Below, one piece after another: positions 1-9,352 of a DNA stretch of 64,000 nucleotides (its first letter is position 1; each line of letters starts with the position of its first letter). Where the stretch lies: NCBI GenBank assembly GCA_019694455.1, contig JAIBBY010000001.1, positions 124,001-188,000 on the forward strand, written 5' to 3'. The stretch is from Pirellulales bacterium (GTDB lineage: Bacteria > Planctomycetota > Planctomycetia > Pirellulales > JAEUIK01). The position numbers and the translations under genes are program-made. Under the pieces are notes generated by a model. That model saw only the letters and a program-made list of their open reading frames with translations, had not been told where the DNA came from and made no database searches.

Positions 1-1
1 G

Positions 2-403
2 TACACGAAGAATTTGGGCCTCAAGCCGCGGACGGCGAAGGTTCCTCGGCCGAAGGGGGACCCGAACACACTGGCCGGCATCTGGATGAACGTGATTCAG
101 TGCGACAACGTGCTGCTCATCTTCTTTGGCAAGCCCGATCAAGAACCGTCGCCGCAGTGGTGGCCCGATCCGCCGCTCAAGGAAATTCAATCGACCAAGG
201 ATCGGCCGATCGAGCGGATCGGTTTTTCGTACGAAAAGATCGAGCCGGTCTTCGAGCGCATGCAGGCCGCGGGCGTGACGATCGTGGAACCGATCACCGA
301 GCGCCCGCAGTTTCGGCTGAAGAGTTTTGTGGTGGAGGGGCCGAACCGCGTGCTGATCGAGGTGGCGGAGGCGAAGCCCATTTCGGAAGGAGTTTGGGAA
401 TGA
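2..403 (+). CDS. VOC-family (glyoxalase-like) protein, 5' end outside window
   Basis: The reading frame is open to the first base of the window, so the N-terminus is missing; the in-frame TTG at 14 is probably internal. About 134 residues remain. The fragment has the alternating beta-strand and helix pattern of a vicinal-oxygen-chelate fold, with a strand ending in a GVTIVEP segment followed by a C-terminal strand with a PNRVLIEV motif, which is typical of the last metal-ligand strand (Glu) in glyoxalase/dioxygenase-like proteins. Substrate cannot be predicted. The stop codon overlaps the start of the next gene by 4 bp (ATGA), so the two are probably translated together. Confidence 0.75.
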   Translation, partial: YTKNLGLKPRTAKVPRPKGDPNTLAGIWMNVIQCDNVLLIFFGKPDQEPSPQWWPDPPLKEIQSTKDRPIERIGFSYEKIEPVFERMQAAGVTIVEPITERPQFRLKSFVVEGPNRVLIEVAEAKPISEGVWE

Positions 404-1245
404 GCAGCGCCACGGGGCGGAGCACAGCGCTTCCGGCGGCGCTTTACGTTCGTGATGGGGAGACGTGGATTCCGCAAGAGGCGTGCGTGGGACCGTGGTC
501 GCCCGAGGCGCTGCATGGCGGCCCGGTGGCGGCCTTGTGCGTTGCGGCGGCCGAAGAGTTGCTACCGGGCGAACATTTGGTGACGACGCGCATGACGTTG
601 GACCTGGTCAAGCCGGTCCCAATGCGGCCGCTGGCGGTAGAGGCCAAGCTGATCAAAACGGGACGGCGCGTGCATCTGGTGGATGTGACGATCCGTCACG
701 ATGGCAAGGAGGTCGCGCTCGCCCGCGTACAGCGCACGAGCTATGCGGAGGTGACGCTTCCCGATTTGGCCGGGAGCGGGTTAGACATTGGTCCGCCCCC
801 GGACCGGCCAGAGGACATGATTCTGTTTAATCAAGCATCGGCGCCTGATCGTCCGGGGAACTTTTCGCGATTGGCCACCGAATTTCGCACGGCGACAGAC
901 TTGGGAATTTACAAAGCGGGCGTCAAAATCGCGTGGTTGAATGTGTACGCCGATTTGACGCCGGGCGTGCCACTTTCGAATTCGGCCGCGGTAGCCGCCG
1001 CCAGCGACTACACCAACGCGCTAGGCGCCCCGGCGATGCCCAGCCAGGTGGGGCTGTTGTACCCCAACGCCGACTTGACCTTATATCTGGTGCGCAAACC
1101 CGTGAGCCACTGGGTGCGTTTGGCGCCGACCAGCACCTGGCACGAGCATGGCATTGGGCACAGCCGGTGCGCATTATGGGATGAAAAGGGGATGTTAGGC
1201 ACCTCGGCCGTGACACTTCCCTTGATGGAGAAGGGGTATAATTGA
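400..1245 (+). CDS. Acyl-CoA thioesterase-like protein (double hotdog)
   Basis: 281 residues from the ATG that overlaps the preceding stop. The N-terminal half carries the LHGGPVAAL segment seen in TesB-like/4HBT_3 thioesterases, and the C-terminal half has a second hotdog with an LGAPAMPSQVG/YPNADLTLYL pattern and a conserved HGIGHSRCALWDEKG strand. This size and two-hotdog layout fits a thioesterase hydrolysing acyl-CoA esters in the cytoplasm; the acyl group is unknown. It is translationally coupled to the VOC protein upstream, suggesting a shared small-molecule pathway. Family assignment is good, function is inference. Confidence 0.75.
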   Translation: MSSATGRSTALPAALYVRDGETWIPQEACVGPWSPEALHGGPVAALCVAAAEELLPGEHLVTTRMTLDLVKPVPMRPLAVEAKLIKTGRRVHLVDVTIRHDGKEVALARVQRTSYAEVTLPDLAGSGLDIGPPPDRPEDMILFNQASAPDRPGNFSRLATEFRTATDLGIYKAGVKIAWLNVYADLTPGVPLSNSAAVAAASDYTNALGAPAMPSQVGLLYPNADLTLYLVRKPVSHWVRLAPTSTWHEHGIGHSRCALWDEKGMLGTSAVTLPLMEKGYN

Positions 1246-1434
1246 AGTCTGCGTGGGGGAACCCCCACACGATCGCTGCGCAATTTCGTCATCGAATGCC
1301 GGCCCTCAGTTGGCCGGTATGTTGCGGCTCTTGTGCAGTGGTCAATCATTTGGCAGGGCGTCCGCGTCCTAGAAATTAGTTCGACGACGCGCCCCGGCCG
1401 TCAATTGTTTCAACACCTAACGATCGAGCCACCC

Positions 1435-2772
1435 ATGCACCACTTCCGCACTTGTTCTTACGCGCTCTTGTTTTTGGGATTGGTCGGCACGGCCTTGGCC
1501 GCCGACGAAAAGAAGGAGTTTCGGGTCGGGGTCGCCGAGCGCGACGTGACGCCAGAGGGCAAGACGCCTATGTGGGGTTACGCCGAACGGCACGCGGCGC
1601 TATCGACGGGCGTTGCCGATCCGCTCATGGCCAAGGCAATTGTCATCCAGGCAGGCAAAGACAAATTGGCGATTGTGGGGACCGATCTGGGACGCGGCCC
1701 CACAAGTGAGATGATGAAGCAGATTCGCGCCGAGTTGAAATCGGCCTGCGGCATCGAACATGTGATCATCAGCGGCAGCCATTCGCATCACGGCCCGGTG
1801 ATCGAGTTGACCGACAAAGAAGGGCGCGGCAAGGGGAAATTCGCCGATGCCGTGGCGTACAGCCAAAAACTGCCGGGTCTGTTGATCGACGCGATCAAAG
1901 AGGCGGATGCGTCGCTACAGCCCGCCAAGATCGGAGTGGGCACGAAGAACGTGAGCCTCAATCGCAATCGCCATTCGAAGCGCGAGCCGAAGGCGGTTGA
2001 ACCGATGCTGGCGGTGGTGCGATTCGATGACATGGCGGGGAAGCCAATCGCGATCTTGGTGAACTTCGCGGCGCATCCGACGATGATCGACGCGATGGAT
2101 TTGCGGTTTTCGGCCGATTACCCCGGCGCGATGAAGAAGAAGGTCGAAGCGAGCCTCAAGACCAAGTGCGTGTTCATGCAAGGGGCCGCAGGGGATATGA
2201 GCGCAAATCCACCGGCCGGCGTCAGTGGACCCAAACAGTTTGGCGAGGCTCTGGCCGACCAGGTGCTGAATGTGGCGGCTGGCATCAAGACCGCCGTGCC
2301 AGCGAAACCGGAGATCGTGGGCACGGTCGATCGTTTTCTGTTCGATGCGCGCGTCGACTTCACCAACAAGATCATCCAGACCGTATTTGCGCGGGTGTTC
2401 TTTCCCGAGCTGGCGCAGGCCTATGTGGACGAGGTGCAAGAAGGCATACCGGCGGAGCTCGACACGGTACTGCTGAATCAAGAAATTGGGCTGGTGACTG
2501 GTTCTGGAGAGTTCTTTTGCAACCACTCGAACCGACTCAAGGAGCGTTCGTTCCTGCCGCACACTTTGTTCTTTGGTTACGCCAATGGGCACAACCTTTA
2601 TTACCCCACCATTGAAGGCGCGTCGGAGGGGGGCTACGGCGCCGATCCACAGATGTCGCCGGTCGAAATTGGGGCGGGTGAGCAAATGATGAATCGGGCG
2701 CTGATGAACCTGTATCACTTGCAGGGCAAGTACTCGATTGAGCCGGGATTTAAGGCAAAGAGCAGCAAATAG
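1435..2772 (+). CDS. Secreted neutral/alkaline ceramidase-family hydrolase
   Basis: 445 residues from ATG 1435; a longer frame exists upstream, but this start gives a clean signal peptide (hydrophobic core ALLFLGLVG, cleavage near ALAA-DE). The mature protein matches the N-terminal domain of neutral non-lysosomal ceramidases: an RVGVAERDVTPEG opening, a metal-binding HSHHGP segment, an FAAHPT histidine, and an AGDMSANP segment where ceramidases carry the catalytic Ser. It is shorter than full ceramidases (about 650 residues) and lacks the C-terminal Ig-like domain, as is common for planctomycete members. The substrate could be another amide or lipid rather than ceramide. Confidence 0.82.
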   Translation: MHHFRTCSYALLFLGLVGTALAADEKKEFRVGVAERDVTPEGKTPMWGYAERHAALSTGVADPLMAKAIVIQAGKDKLAIVGTDLGRGPTSEMMKQIRAELKSACGIEHVIISGSHSHHGPVIELTDKEGRGKGKFADAVAYSQKLPGLLIDAIKEADASLQPAKIGVGTKNVSLNRNRHSKREPKAVEPMLAVVRFDDMAGKPIAILVNFAAHPTMIDAMDLRFSADYPGAMKKKVEASLKTKCVFMQGAAGDMSANPPAGVSGPKQFGEALADQVLNVAAGIKTAVPAKPEIVGTVDRFLFDARVDFTNKIIQTVFARVFFPELAQAYVDEVQEGIPAELDTVLLNQEIGLVTGSGEFFCNHSNRLKERSFLPHTLFFGYANGHNLYYPTIEGASEGGYGADPQMSPVEIGAGEQMMNRALMNLYHLQGKYSIEPGFKAKSSK

Positions 2773-2901
2773 TTGCGGACTAGAGCGAATGGCTAAGGAA
2801 ATTGGCCTGGGCCGCCGATACCCAATGCGCAGAACTTGACGCTGCCGCCGCGACCCCCTACAAAGCTGGGGTCTGGGGGAATCGCAATTGGGACATGAGC
2901 C

Positions 2902-3390
2902 ATGTCGCTTGGCGCACGCTTTACGCGAGCCATCGCTGGACTGATGACCGCAGTCGTGTTGACTGCCGCCCCGGCCTCTTCGTTGGCCTTCGTCGACTGC
3001 GGAGGCTGCTGTCAAAAGGGAAGCAGGCAGCGACCTGCTGGCGATACGCCGGTCGCATCTTGCTGCCGCCACAAGCTGATGGCGACACATCCCGCGGCGA
3101 CGAAAACTGGCGGTTGCTGCGCCAAGCGTCGCCAGGCCACCAATCATAGTACGACGAACGTGGCGAGCGAGTGCAACTGCCGTCACGGGGCCGACGCCTT
3201 GGCGGTGCTGCCGGCAGACGTGCAGGAAAGTAAAACAGGCATTCAAAAGCTGCTCGTCGCAGTGCGCGAGTCGCCCGCGATCGAGATGTGCGCTGCGTTG
3301 CGTTTCTCCACTCAGGAAGCGCCGTCCGAAATCGCATTGCGTCCCAACGAGCGCTCGGCGCAGATTTTGTTTTGCAACTGGCGCCCTTAG
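2902..3390 (+). CDS. Small secreted Cys-rich protein, unknown function
   Basis: 162 residues with an N-terminal signal sequence (AIAGLMTAVVLTAAPASSLA). The mature N-terminal half holds closely spaced cysteines: CGGCC, a second CC pair followed by RHK, then GGCC, then CNC. This resembles soft-metal ligands, but no named domain is recognised. The C-terminal 60 residues have no Cys cluster. It lies 173 bp upstream of a secreted triple-YHS-type protein on the same strand, which makes a metal (copper or similar) role reasonable but unproven. Codon use and GC are like the neighbours. Confidence 0.6.
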   Translation: MSLGARFTRAIAGLMTAVVLTAAPASSLAFVDCGGCCQKGSRQRPAGDTPVASCCRHKLMATHPAATKTGGCCAKRRQATNHSTTNVASECNCRHGADALAVLPADVQESKTGIQKLLVAVRESPAIEMCAALRFSTQEAPSEIALRPNERSAQILFCNWRP

Positions 3391-3492
3391 CGGCTCGACT
3401 CGCGTCTGCGCGTCGGGCCGGATCGCATATTTGTGCGGCAGCGCTCTCAAGGCGGGAGCCGCCGCAAGCCACGATCAAGGCTTCGGCCGCAT

Positions 3493-3513
3493 CGCGCCTG
3501 CGCGCGTTTTTTT
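3493..3513 (+). terminator. Weak candidate terminator
   Basis: A 4-bp CGCG stem with CCTG loop followed by CG and seven T residues, located about 100 bp after the Cys-rich gene and 50 bp before the YHS gene. The stem is short, so termination would be leaky at best. Confidence 0.3.
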
Positions 3514-3563
3514 GAAGCTATTGATTACATCCAAAGTTCTTCTCACTTAAGAAGGAAATCACG

Positions 3564-4148
3564 ATGAAGACCAAACTGCTCACGGCCGCAGCATGTGGCC
3601 TGACCTTGGCGCTGGCTGGCGTGTTGACCGCCGCCGAGAAGGAGTTTCACGCGACTTGCCCGGTATCGGGCGCGCCGGCCAAGGAAGCCAACTCGGTGGA
3701 CTTTCTGGGCAAGAAGGTGTACTTCTGCTGCCAGAACTGCCCCAAGAAGTACACGGCCAATCCGGACAAGTTCGCGCTGAAGGCCAAACAGCAACTGGCC
3801 GCCACCGGTCAGATTACGCAGGTCGCTTGCCCGATCAGCGGCAAACCGGCCAAGGCCGATCAGTCGTTGGATGTGGGGGGCGTGGATGTTCACTTCTGCT
3901 GCGGCAACTGCAAGGCCAAGGCGGAAGGCGCCGACAATGTGCTGGCCGCGATCTTTGGCGACTTGGAGAAGGCGTTCACGCTGCAGACCACCTGCCCGGT
4001 GAGCGGCAAGGCGATCAAGGCCGACCAGATGGTGGAGCATGACGGCAAGAAGGTGTATTTCTGCTGCGATGGCTGCCCGTCCGCGTTCGAGAAGGATCCG
4101 AGCAAGTTCTTGTCGAAGTTGCCGCAGTTCAACGTGCCGGCCAAATGA
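3564..4148 (+). CDS. Secreted protein with three YHS/TRASH-like metal domains
   Basis: 194 residues with a signal peptide (LLTAAACGLTLALAGVLTAA). Three tandem units follow, each starting with a CP(V/I)SG motif and ending with an FCC-x-x-C motif: about residues 30-58, 89-117 and 143-172. The unit resembles YHS/TRASH-like domains, in which the cysteines bind soft or transition metals. Three copies suggest a periplasmic metal buffer or chaperone. A GAAGGAAATCACG ribosome-binding region precedes the ATG. The next element downstream is a strong terminator, so the transcript ends here. Confidence 0.72.
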   Translation: MKTKLLTAAACGLTLALAGVLTAAEKEFHATCPVSGAPAKEANSVDFLGKKVYFCCQNCPKKYTANPDKFALKAKQQLAATGQITQVACPISGKPAKADQSLDVGGVDVHFCCGNCKAKAEGADNVLAAIFGDLEKAFTLQTTCPVSGKAIKADQMVEHDGKKVYFCCDGCPSAFEKDPSKFLSKLPQFNVPAK

Positions 4149-4178
4149 GGTTGGCGCCAGGAACGATTGATTGAGCCG

Positions 4179-4211
4179 AGAGGCGCTCCGCGAGGGGCGC
4201 CTCTTTTTTTT
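4179..4211 (+). terminator. Rho-independent terminator after the YHS protein
   Basis: Perfect 8-bp stem AGAGGCGC / GCGCCTCT (4179-4186 with 4197-4204), 10-nt loop, followed directly by a run of T residues. It sits 31 bp after the YHS gene stop. Confidence 0.85.
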
Positions 4212-4315
4212 GGGGGCCTTCCCGGGGCTGGCCATGATGGGCTTTCAACAAGGCGCGGCGGATATATTATTGTTGGATCAGCGCATGACGCCCTAACTCC
4301 AGATCCGGTCACAAC

Positions 4316-5065
4316 ATGGATTCAAGAAGCGATTGCGGTGATTCCCTGGCGATCGACTGCAACACTCTTCGCGTCACACCGCGCTATGTGGTATTGCCGC
4401 CCGAGCGCCGTCGCGCCGTGTATTGTGCCGCTCTGGCAATCGCAGTTAGCAGTGTTCTCATTTCAGGATGTGGACGACTGTTCAGCGCTGAGGATTCGAA
4501 ACTGCGCGCAACAGAAGTAGAATTAGAGTCGCTGCTAATCAGGGGATGTGCAACGTCCAATCCGGTCGAAAGCTATTATACGAGCGCTTTGCGTCCCGCT
4601 TTGGATGTCGTTCGCAAGGCGTCTCGCGACTCGGATTTTGAGCGCCCTTTTCCGGTCGCTTCTTATATGACGCCGAGTGATCGCGTGGAAAAAGGCTCGT
4701 TACTCTTCGTGGTAGCATGGCTGGAATCAGGAGACACCGTTGCACGTGTGGTTATTGAGAATGAGAATCGCGACATCCTGGTTAATGAGAAGATCGCTGT
4801 TGCGTCATTTCTTCCGGATGTAATTTCGAAGTGCTTGTACGCTCATGTGCGGCTAGATGCCGAGTCTTCAACGGAGAAGGCTGGTTTTCAGAAGAGCCTG
4901 AACAGAAACGTTTTGTTCCTTTCGAGAGACGAAATCGACCGAGCCGGCGGCGAACTCATGGTGTCTCTTGTCACGAAGACGGGTTATCGAACGAAGCCAA
5001 TCAAGATCTTTGTTGATAACACTGTTCCGCCCGCGCCCCCAATGGCCCACGACCCGGGTGGTTGA
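4316..5065 (+). CDS. Putative lipoprotein, unknown function
   Basis: 249 residues. An unusually long 34-residue polar/basic leader precedes a hydrophobic stretch (AALAIAVSSVLISGCG) that ends in a lipobox-like LISGC, so the Cys is probably lipidated; the true start may therefore be a downstream GTG or ATG. The mature part is charged and mixed alpha/beta, ending in a Pro-rich tail. No family recognised. Its local AT content is higher than that of its neighbours and it has its own terminator-bounded position, which may indicate later acquisition. Confidence 0.6.
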   Translation: MDSRSDCGDSLAIDCNTLRVTPRYVVLPPERRRAVYCAALAIAVSSVLISGCGRLFSAEDSKLRATEVELESLLIRGCATSNPVESYYTSALRPALDVVRKASRDSDFERPFPVASYMTPSDRVEKGSLLFVVAWLESGDTVARVVIENENRDILVNEKIAVASFLPDVISKCLYAHVRLDAESSTEKAGFQKSLNRNVLFLSRDEIDRAGGELMVSLVTKTGYRTKPIKIFVDNTVPPAPPMAHDPGG

Positions 5066-5087
5066 GCGCTTGGGGATAGAACGCCGT

Positions 5088-5139
5088 CCCGGGGCTGGCA
5101 CCCTCGGGCTATTGAACGCGCCCCCGTTGGGGGTGGGGA
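5088..5139 (+). repeat. Double-hairpin intergenic repeat, copy A
   Basis: Core GGCTATTGAACGCG followed by the hairpin CCCCC-GTT-GGGGG; a first imperfect hairpin (CCCGGGG with CCCTCGGG) precedes the core. Same layout as copies at 6210 and 7199. Confidence 0.7.
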
Positions 5140-5234
5140 ATGTGAATGAATGTTGGTCTTTGATCATTCGCGTTCATGTGGCGCCAGGCGATGGTTGATG
5201 TCGCGACCACATCGTGGATGCGGTACATTTCGGC

Positions 5235-6203
5235 ATGGAAAACAATGCCGCATCGAAACGAGTTGTGATCGCCGGGGGGAGTGGGTTTCTGGGTGTGTCG
5301 CTCGCCCGGCATTTGAGTGACGCAGGCGCATCGGTCGTGATCCTTTCGCGGAATCGGCCGGCAGTGACCGGACCGTGGAGGCATGCGACGTGGGACGCGC
5401 GCACGCTGGGCGACTGGCGCGGTGAGTTGGACGGCGCCGATGGACTGGTGAATCTGGTCGGCCGCAGCGTGGACTGCGTCAAGACGCCCGAACATCAGGA
5501 CGAGATTCTCCGTTCGCGCGTCGAGGCGACTGGCGCGCTGGGGCAGGCGATGCGCGCCATCGATTCGCCGCCGCCGGTCTGGGTGCAGATGAGCACCGCG
5601 CACATTTATGGCGATCCACCGAGCCTGATCTGCACGGAAGATTCGACCTTCGGCTGCGGGTTTGCGCCGATGGTGGGCAAGGCGTGGGAAGAAGCGTTTG
5701 ACCAGGCCGCGCTGCCATCGCAGCGCAAGGTGATTTTGCGGACGAGTTTTGTCATTGGGCGCGATCGGGGCGCGGGAGGGGGCGCCTTGGCGCGGCTCAA
5801 GTGGCTCGCGCGGTTTGGATTGGGGGGCAAAGTCGGTAGCGGCGCTCAAGGGATGAGCTGGATTCATGAGCTGGACATGAATCGCCTGTTTGAGCGCGGA
5901 CTGTACGATTCGACCATGCAAGGCGCTTACATTGCGACGGCGCCCCAGCCGGTGGCGCAGGTCGAGTTCATGCGCGCGCTGCGCCAAGTGATGAACATGC
6001 CGATTGGATTGCCCGCCTTTGCGTGGATGGTGCGACTCGGCGCGCCGCTGGTGCTGCGCACCGACTCCGAGTTGGCGCTGTACGGTCGCTACGTGGTATC
6101 GAAGCGGCTGGCGGCGGAAGGTTTTGAGTTTCGCTTTGGCGAGTTAAGGGACGCGCTGGATGATCTGTGCGGGGAGGGCGAGAAGGCGGGTTCTCGGGGC
6201 TGA
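5235..6203 (+). CDS. TIGR01777-family NAD(P)-dependent epimerase/oxidoreductase
   Basis: 322 residues from ATG 5235 (a GTG seven codons upstream is the alternative). The Rossmann nucleotide motif [11 protein letters not shown] opens the protein, followed by LSRNRP, and a [15 protein letters not shown] segment typical of the TIGR01777 (YfcH-like) atypical short-chain dehydrogenases. The C-terminal 50 residues form the DUF1731 domain ([23 protein letters not shown]). These proteins are cytosolic and their substrates are mostly unknown. The gene is bracketed by repeat copies A and B. Confidence 0.88.
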   Translation: MENNAASKRVVIAGGSGFLGVSLARHLSDAGASVVILSRNRPAVTGPWRHATWDARTLGDWRGELDGADGLVNLVGRSVDCVKTPEHQDEILRSRVEATGALGQAMRAIDSPPPVWVQMSTAHIYGDPPSLICTEDSTFGCGFAPMVGKAWEEAFDQAALPSQRKVILRTSFVIGRDRGAGGGALARLKWLARFGLGGKVGSGAQGMSWIHELDMNRLFERGLYDSTMQGAYIATAPQPVAQVEFMRALRQVMNMPIGLPAFAWMVRLGAPLVLRTDSELALYGRYVVSKRLAAEGFEFRFGELRDALDDLCGEGEKAGSRG

Positions 6204-6209
6204 TGTGCT

Positions 6210-6272
6210 CCCGGGGCCTCGCGTTCCTTAACGCCCTGGGCTATTGAACGCGGCCCGTTGGGGGCGAGAAGG
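6210..6272 (+). repeat. Double-hairpin intergenic repeat, copy B
   Basis: Hairpin 1 is CCCGGGGC (6210-6217) with GCCCTGGG (6233-6240); then CTATTGAACGCG; then hairpin 2 CCC-GTT-GGG. Starts 6 bp after the stop of the TIGR01777 gene. Confidence 0.72.
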
Positions 6273-6329
6273 AATTGAACCAACGCTTGACGGGCAGCGG
6301 CGTCGGCTGTATTTTACCACTCGGTTATT

Positions 6330-6343
6330 TAACTAATTGGTTA
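6330..6343 (+). promoter_or_regulatory. Candidate operator of the first ArsR-family gene
   Basis: Near-perfect palindrome TAACTAATTGGTTA ending 7 bp before the ATG at 6351, inside a short AT-rich patch (GGTTAT direct repeats at 6323 and 6339) that stands out from the 60% GC surroundings. The position fits an autorepressor site. No Shine-Dalgarno sequence is visible between it and the ATG. Confidence 0.5.
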
Positions 6344-6350
6344 TACCCCA

Positions 6351-6722
6351 ATGACGATGGATTCGCTCAGCACGACGTTCGCGGCTTTGGCCGACCCGAC
6401 CCGCCGCGCCATTCTGTCGCGGTTAGCTCGGGGAGAGGCCTCGGTGACCGAATTGGCGAAGCCGTTCGATATGAGCCTGCCCGGCATCTCTAAGCATCTG
6501 AAGGTGCTGGAGCGATCGGGGTTGATCGCGCGCGGCCGCGACGCGCAGTGGCGCCCCTGTCGGCTGGAGGCCAAGCGTCTTCAGGAGGCCGCGCGTTGGG
6601 TGGAGTCGTTCCGCCGCCATTGGGACGAAACCCTAGATCGTCTCGATGAATACTTGCAAGAAACTCAAGCCAAGGAGAAATCTCGTGCCCACAGAAAAAA
6701 GCAAAACCGCAGTATCGGATGA
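6351..6722 (+). CDS. ArsR/SmtB-family winged-helix regulator
   Basis: 123 residues (ATG at 6357 also possible). N-terminal ALADPTRRAILSRLARGEASVTELA is the classic ArsR helix pattern, and MSLPGISKHLKVLERSGLI is the recognition helix and wing. No CVC or similar metal-site motif, which fits the subfamily paired with AHSA1/SRPBCC proteins rather than arsenic sensors. The C-terminal 25 residues overlap the next gene. Probably represses its own operon through the palindrome immediately upstream. Confidence 0.88.
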   Translation: MTMDSLSTTFAALADPTRRAILSRLARGEASVTELAKPFDMSLPGISKHLKVLERSGLIARGRDAQWRPCRLEAKRLQEAARWVESFRRHWDETLDRLDEYLQETQAKEKSRAHRKKQNRSIG

Positions 6723-7182
6723 CCGCGAGGTGTTGATTACGCGGGTGTTCGACGCGCCGCTCGAGGTTGTCTTTCGGGCCTGGACCGAACGCGAAGCGCT
6801 GTTGCGGTGGTACGCGCCGCGGGGCTGCACGATCACGTTTCGCGCGATTGATGTGCGCGAAGGGGGGGAGTTCCATTCGTGCATTCGCACTCCGGATGGT
6901 CATGAGTGCTGGTGCAAGGGGGAGTATCGAGAGATTGTGGCGCCGGAGCGGATCGTTTACAGCATGACGGTGGCCGACGCGGCTGGGAACCAAGTCGAGC
7001 CGACGGCGGTTGGCATGGACGCCGATTGGCCACGCGAAACGGAAGTGACGGTGACATTCGAGCCGGTGGGAGAGAAAACCCGACTGACGCTGCGGCAGAC
7101 GGTGTCGGAATCGTTGGCGAAGCGAACGGGCGCCCATCCAAGCTGGATCGACATGTTGGATCGGCTGGCAGAGGTGGTGTGA
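6685..7182 (+). CDS. SRPBCC/AHSA1-domain protein paired with ArsR regulator
   Basis: 165 residues from GTG 6685, chosen because AAGGAG lies about 9 nt upstream; an in-frame ATG at 6646 would lengthen it by 13 residues. Starts with the strand ITRVFDAPLEVVFRAWTE and ends with helix WIDMLDRLAEVV, both typical of the activator-of-Hsp90-ATPase-1-like START fold that binds hydrophobic ligands. It overlaps the ArsR gene by 38 bp, so the two are co-translated. Ligand unknown. Confidence 0.85.
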   Translation: MPTEKSKTAVSDDREVLITRVFDAPLEVVFRAWTEREALLRWYAPRGCTITFRAIDVREGGEFHSCIRTPDGHECWCKGEYREIVAPERIVYSMTVADAAGNQVEPTAVGMDADWPRETEVTVTFEPVGEKTRLTLRQTVSESLAKRTGAHPSWIDMLDRLAEVV

Positions 7183-7198
7183 GGGGAGTGGTAAGGTC

Positions 7199-7265
7199 GG
7201 GGTTTCGTGTTCCTCTTGGGAAAACGCCCTGGACTATTGAGCGCGCCCCCGTTGGGGGCGAAGGA
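7199..7265 (+). repeat. Double-hairpin intergenic repeat, copy C
   Basis: AACGCCCTGGACTATTGAGC followed by the perfect hairpin CGCCCCC-GTT-GGGGGCG and AAGGA. Begins 17 bp after the stop of the SRPBCC gene. Confidence 0.72.
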
Positions 7266-7570
7266 GCAGGAAAGCAGAATAAGCGCGCCGATCGCTGCCG
7301 CGGGTGACGTGCCGGGCAAATAGATTTGGTGCGCTTCTGTTAGGGGGCGGGGAGGGCGTTGATGATTTAGGCGGCTACTGCACAAATCGCGGGCAGAAGA
7401 CAATCTCGATGCGCGATCTCGAAGCTTGGCGATTTATTTGTCGCGGCGGCATCTTGCGATCTGGCAGACACTTGCACGAATTGGTCGCGTAGTTACTTAC
7501 CAATTGTGGCGCATCATTTGCTTTGACTTCTAATTAGGCTTCGGTGGGTTTTGGCGGACCACGGAGTTGC

Positions 7571-7594
7571 AAGCCGCGCACAAGTTAGCGGCTT
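7571..7594 (+). promoter_or_regulatory. Leader hairpin upstream of nitrate assimilation operon
   Basis: Perfect 7-bp stem AAGCCGC / GCGGCTT with a 10-nt loop, ending 27 bp before the ATG of the first operon gene. No T-run follows, so it is not a terminator by itself; it could take part in antitermination or translation control. Confidence 0.35.
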
Positions 7595-7621
7595 CATCAC
7601 CTTTGGTTTGTCAGGCACTCG

Positions 7622-9348
<1,727 letters not shown>

Positions 9349-9352
<4 letters not shown>

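Larger units (their letters stand above)
7183..7621. other. 439-bp intergenic region: repeat copy C and nitrate-operon leader
   Basis: Contains repeat copy C near its start and a leader hairpin at 7571-7594. The short frames inside it lack ribosome-binding sites and protein-like composition, so I call no gene. Confidence 0.6.

Noticed and set aside
1915-3450. 511-codon open frame on the minus strand
   Set aside because: It lies opposite the ceramidase and Cys-rich genes, is Arg/His-rich with no recognisable motif, and arises from the high GC third positions of the real genes. The same applies to 26279-28168 opposite the penicillin acylase gene.
7461-7476. Sigma-54-like promoter TGGCA-N5-TTGCA upstream of the nitrate operon
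   Set aside because: The GG and GC elements are 9 bp apart, whereas sigma-54 promoters need 10. A one-base change would normally kill such a promoter, so I do not call it.
7304-7492. 62-codon frame between the SRPBCC gene and the nitrate operon
   Set aside because: No ribosome-binding site and a composition unlike protein; it lies in the operon leader region.
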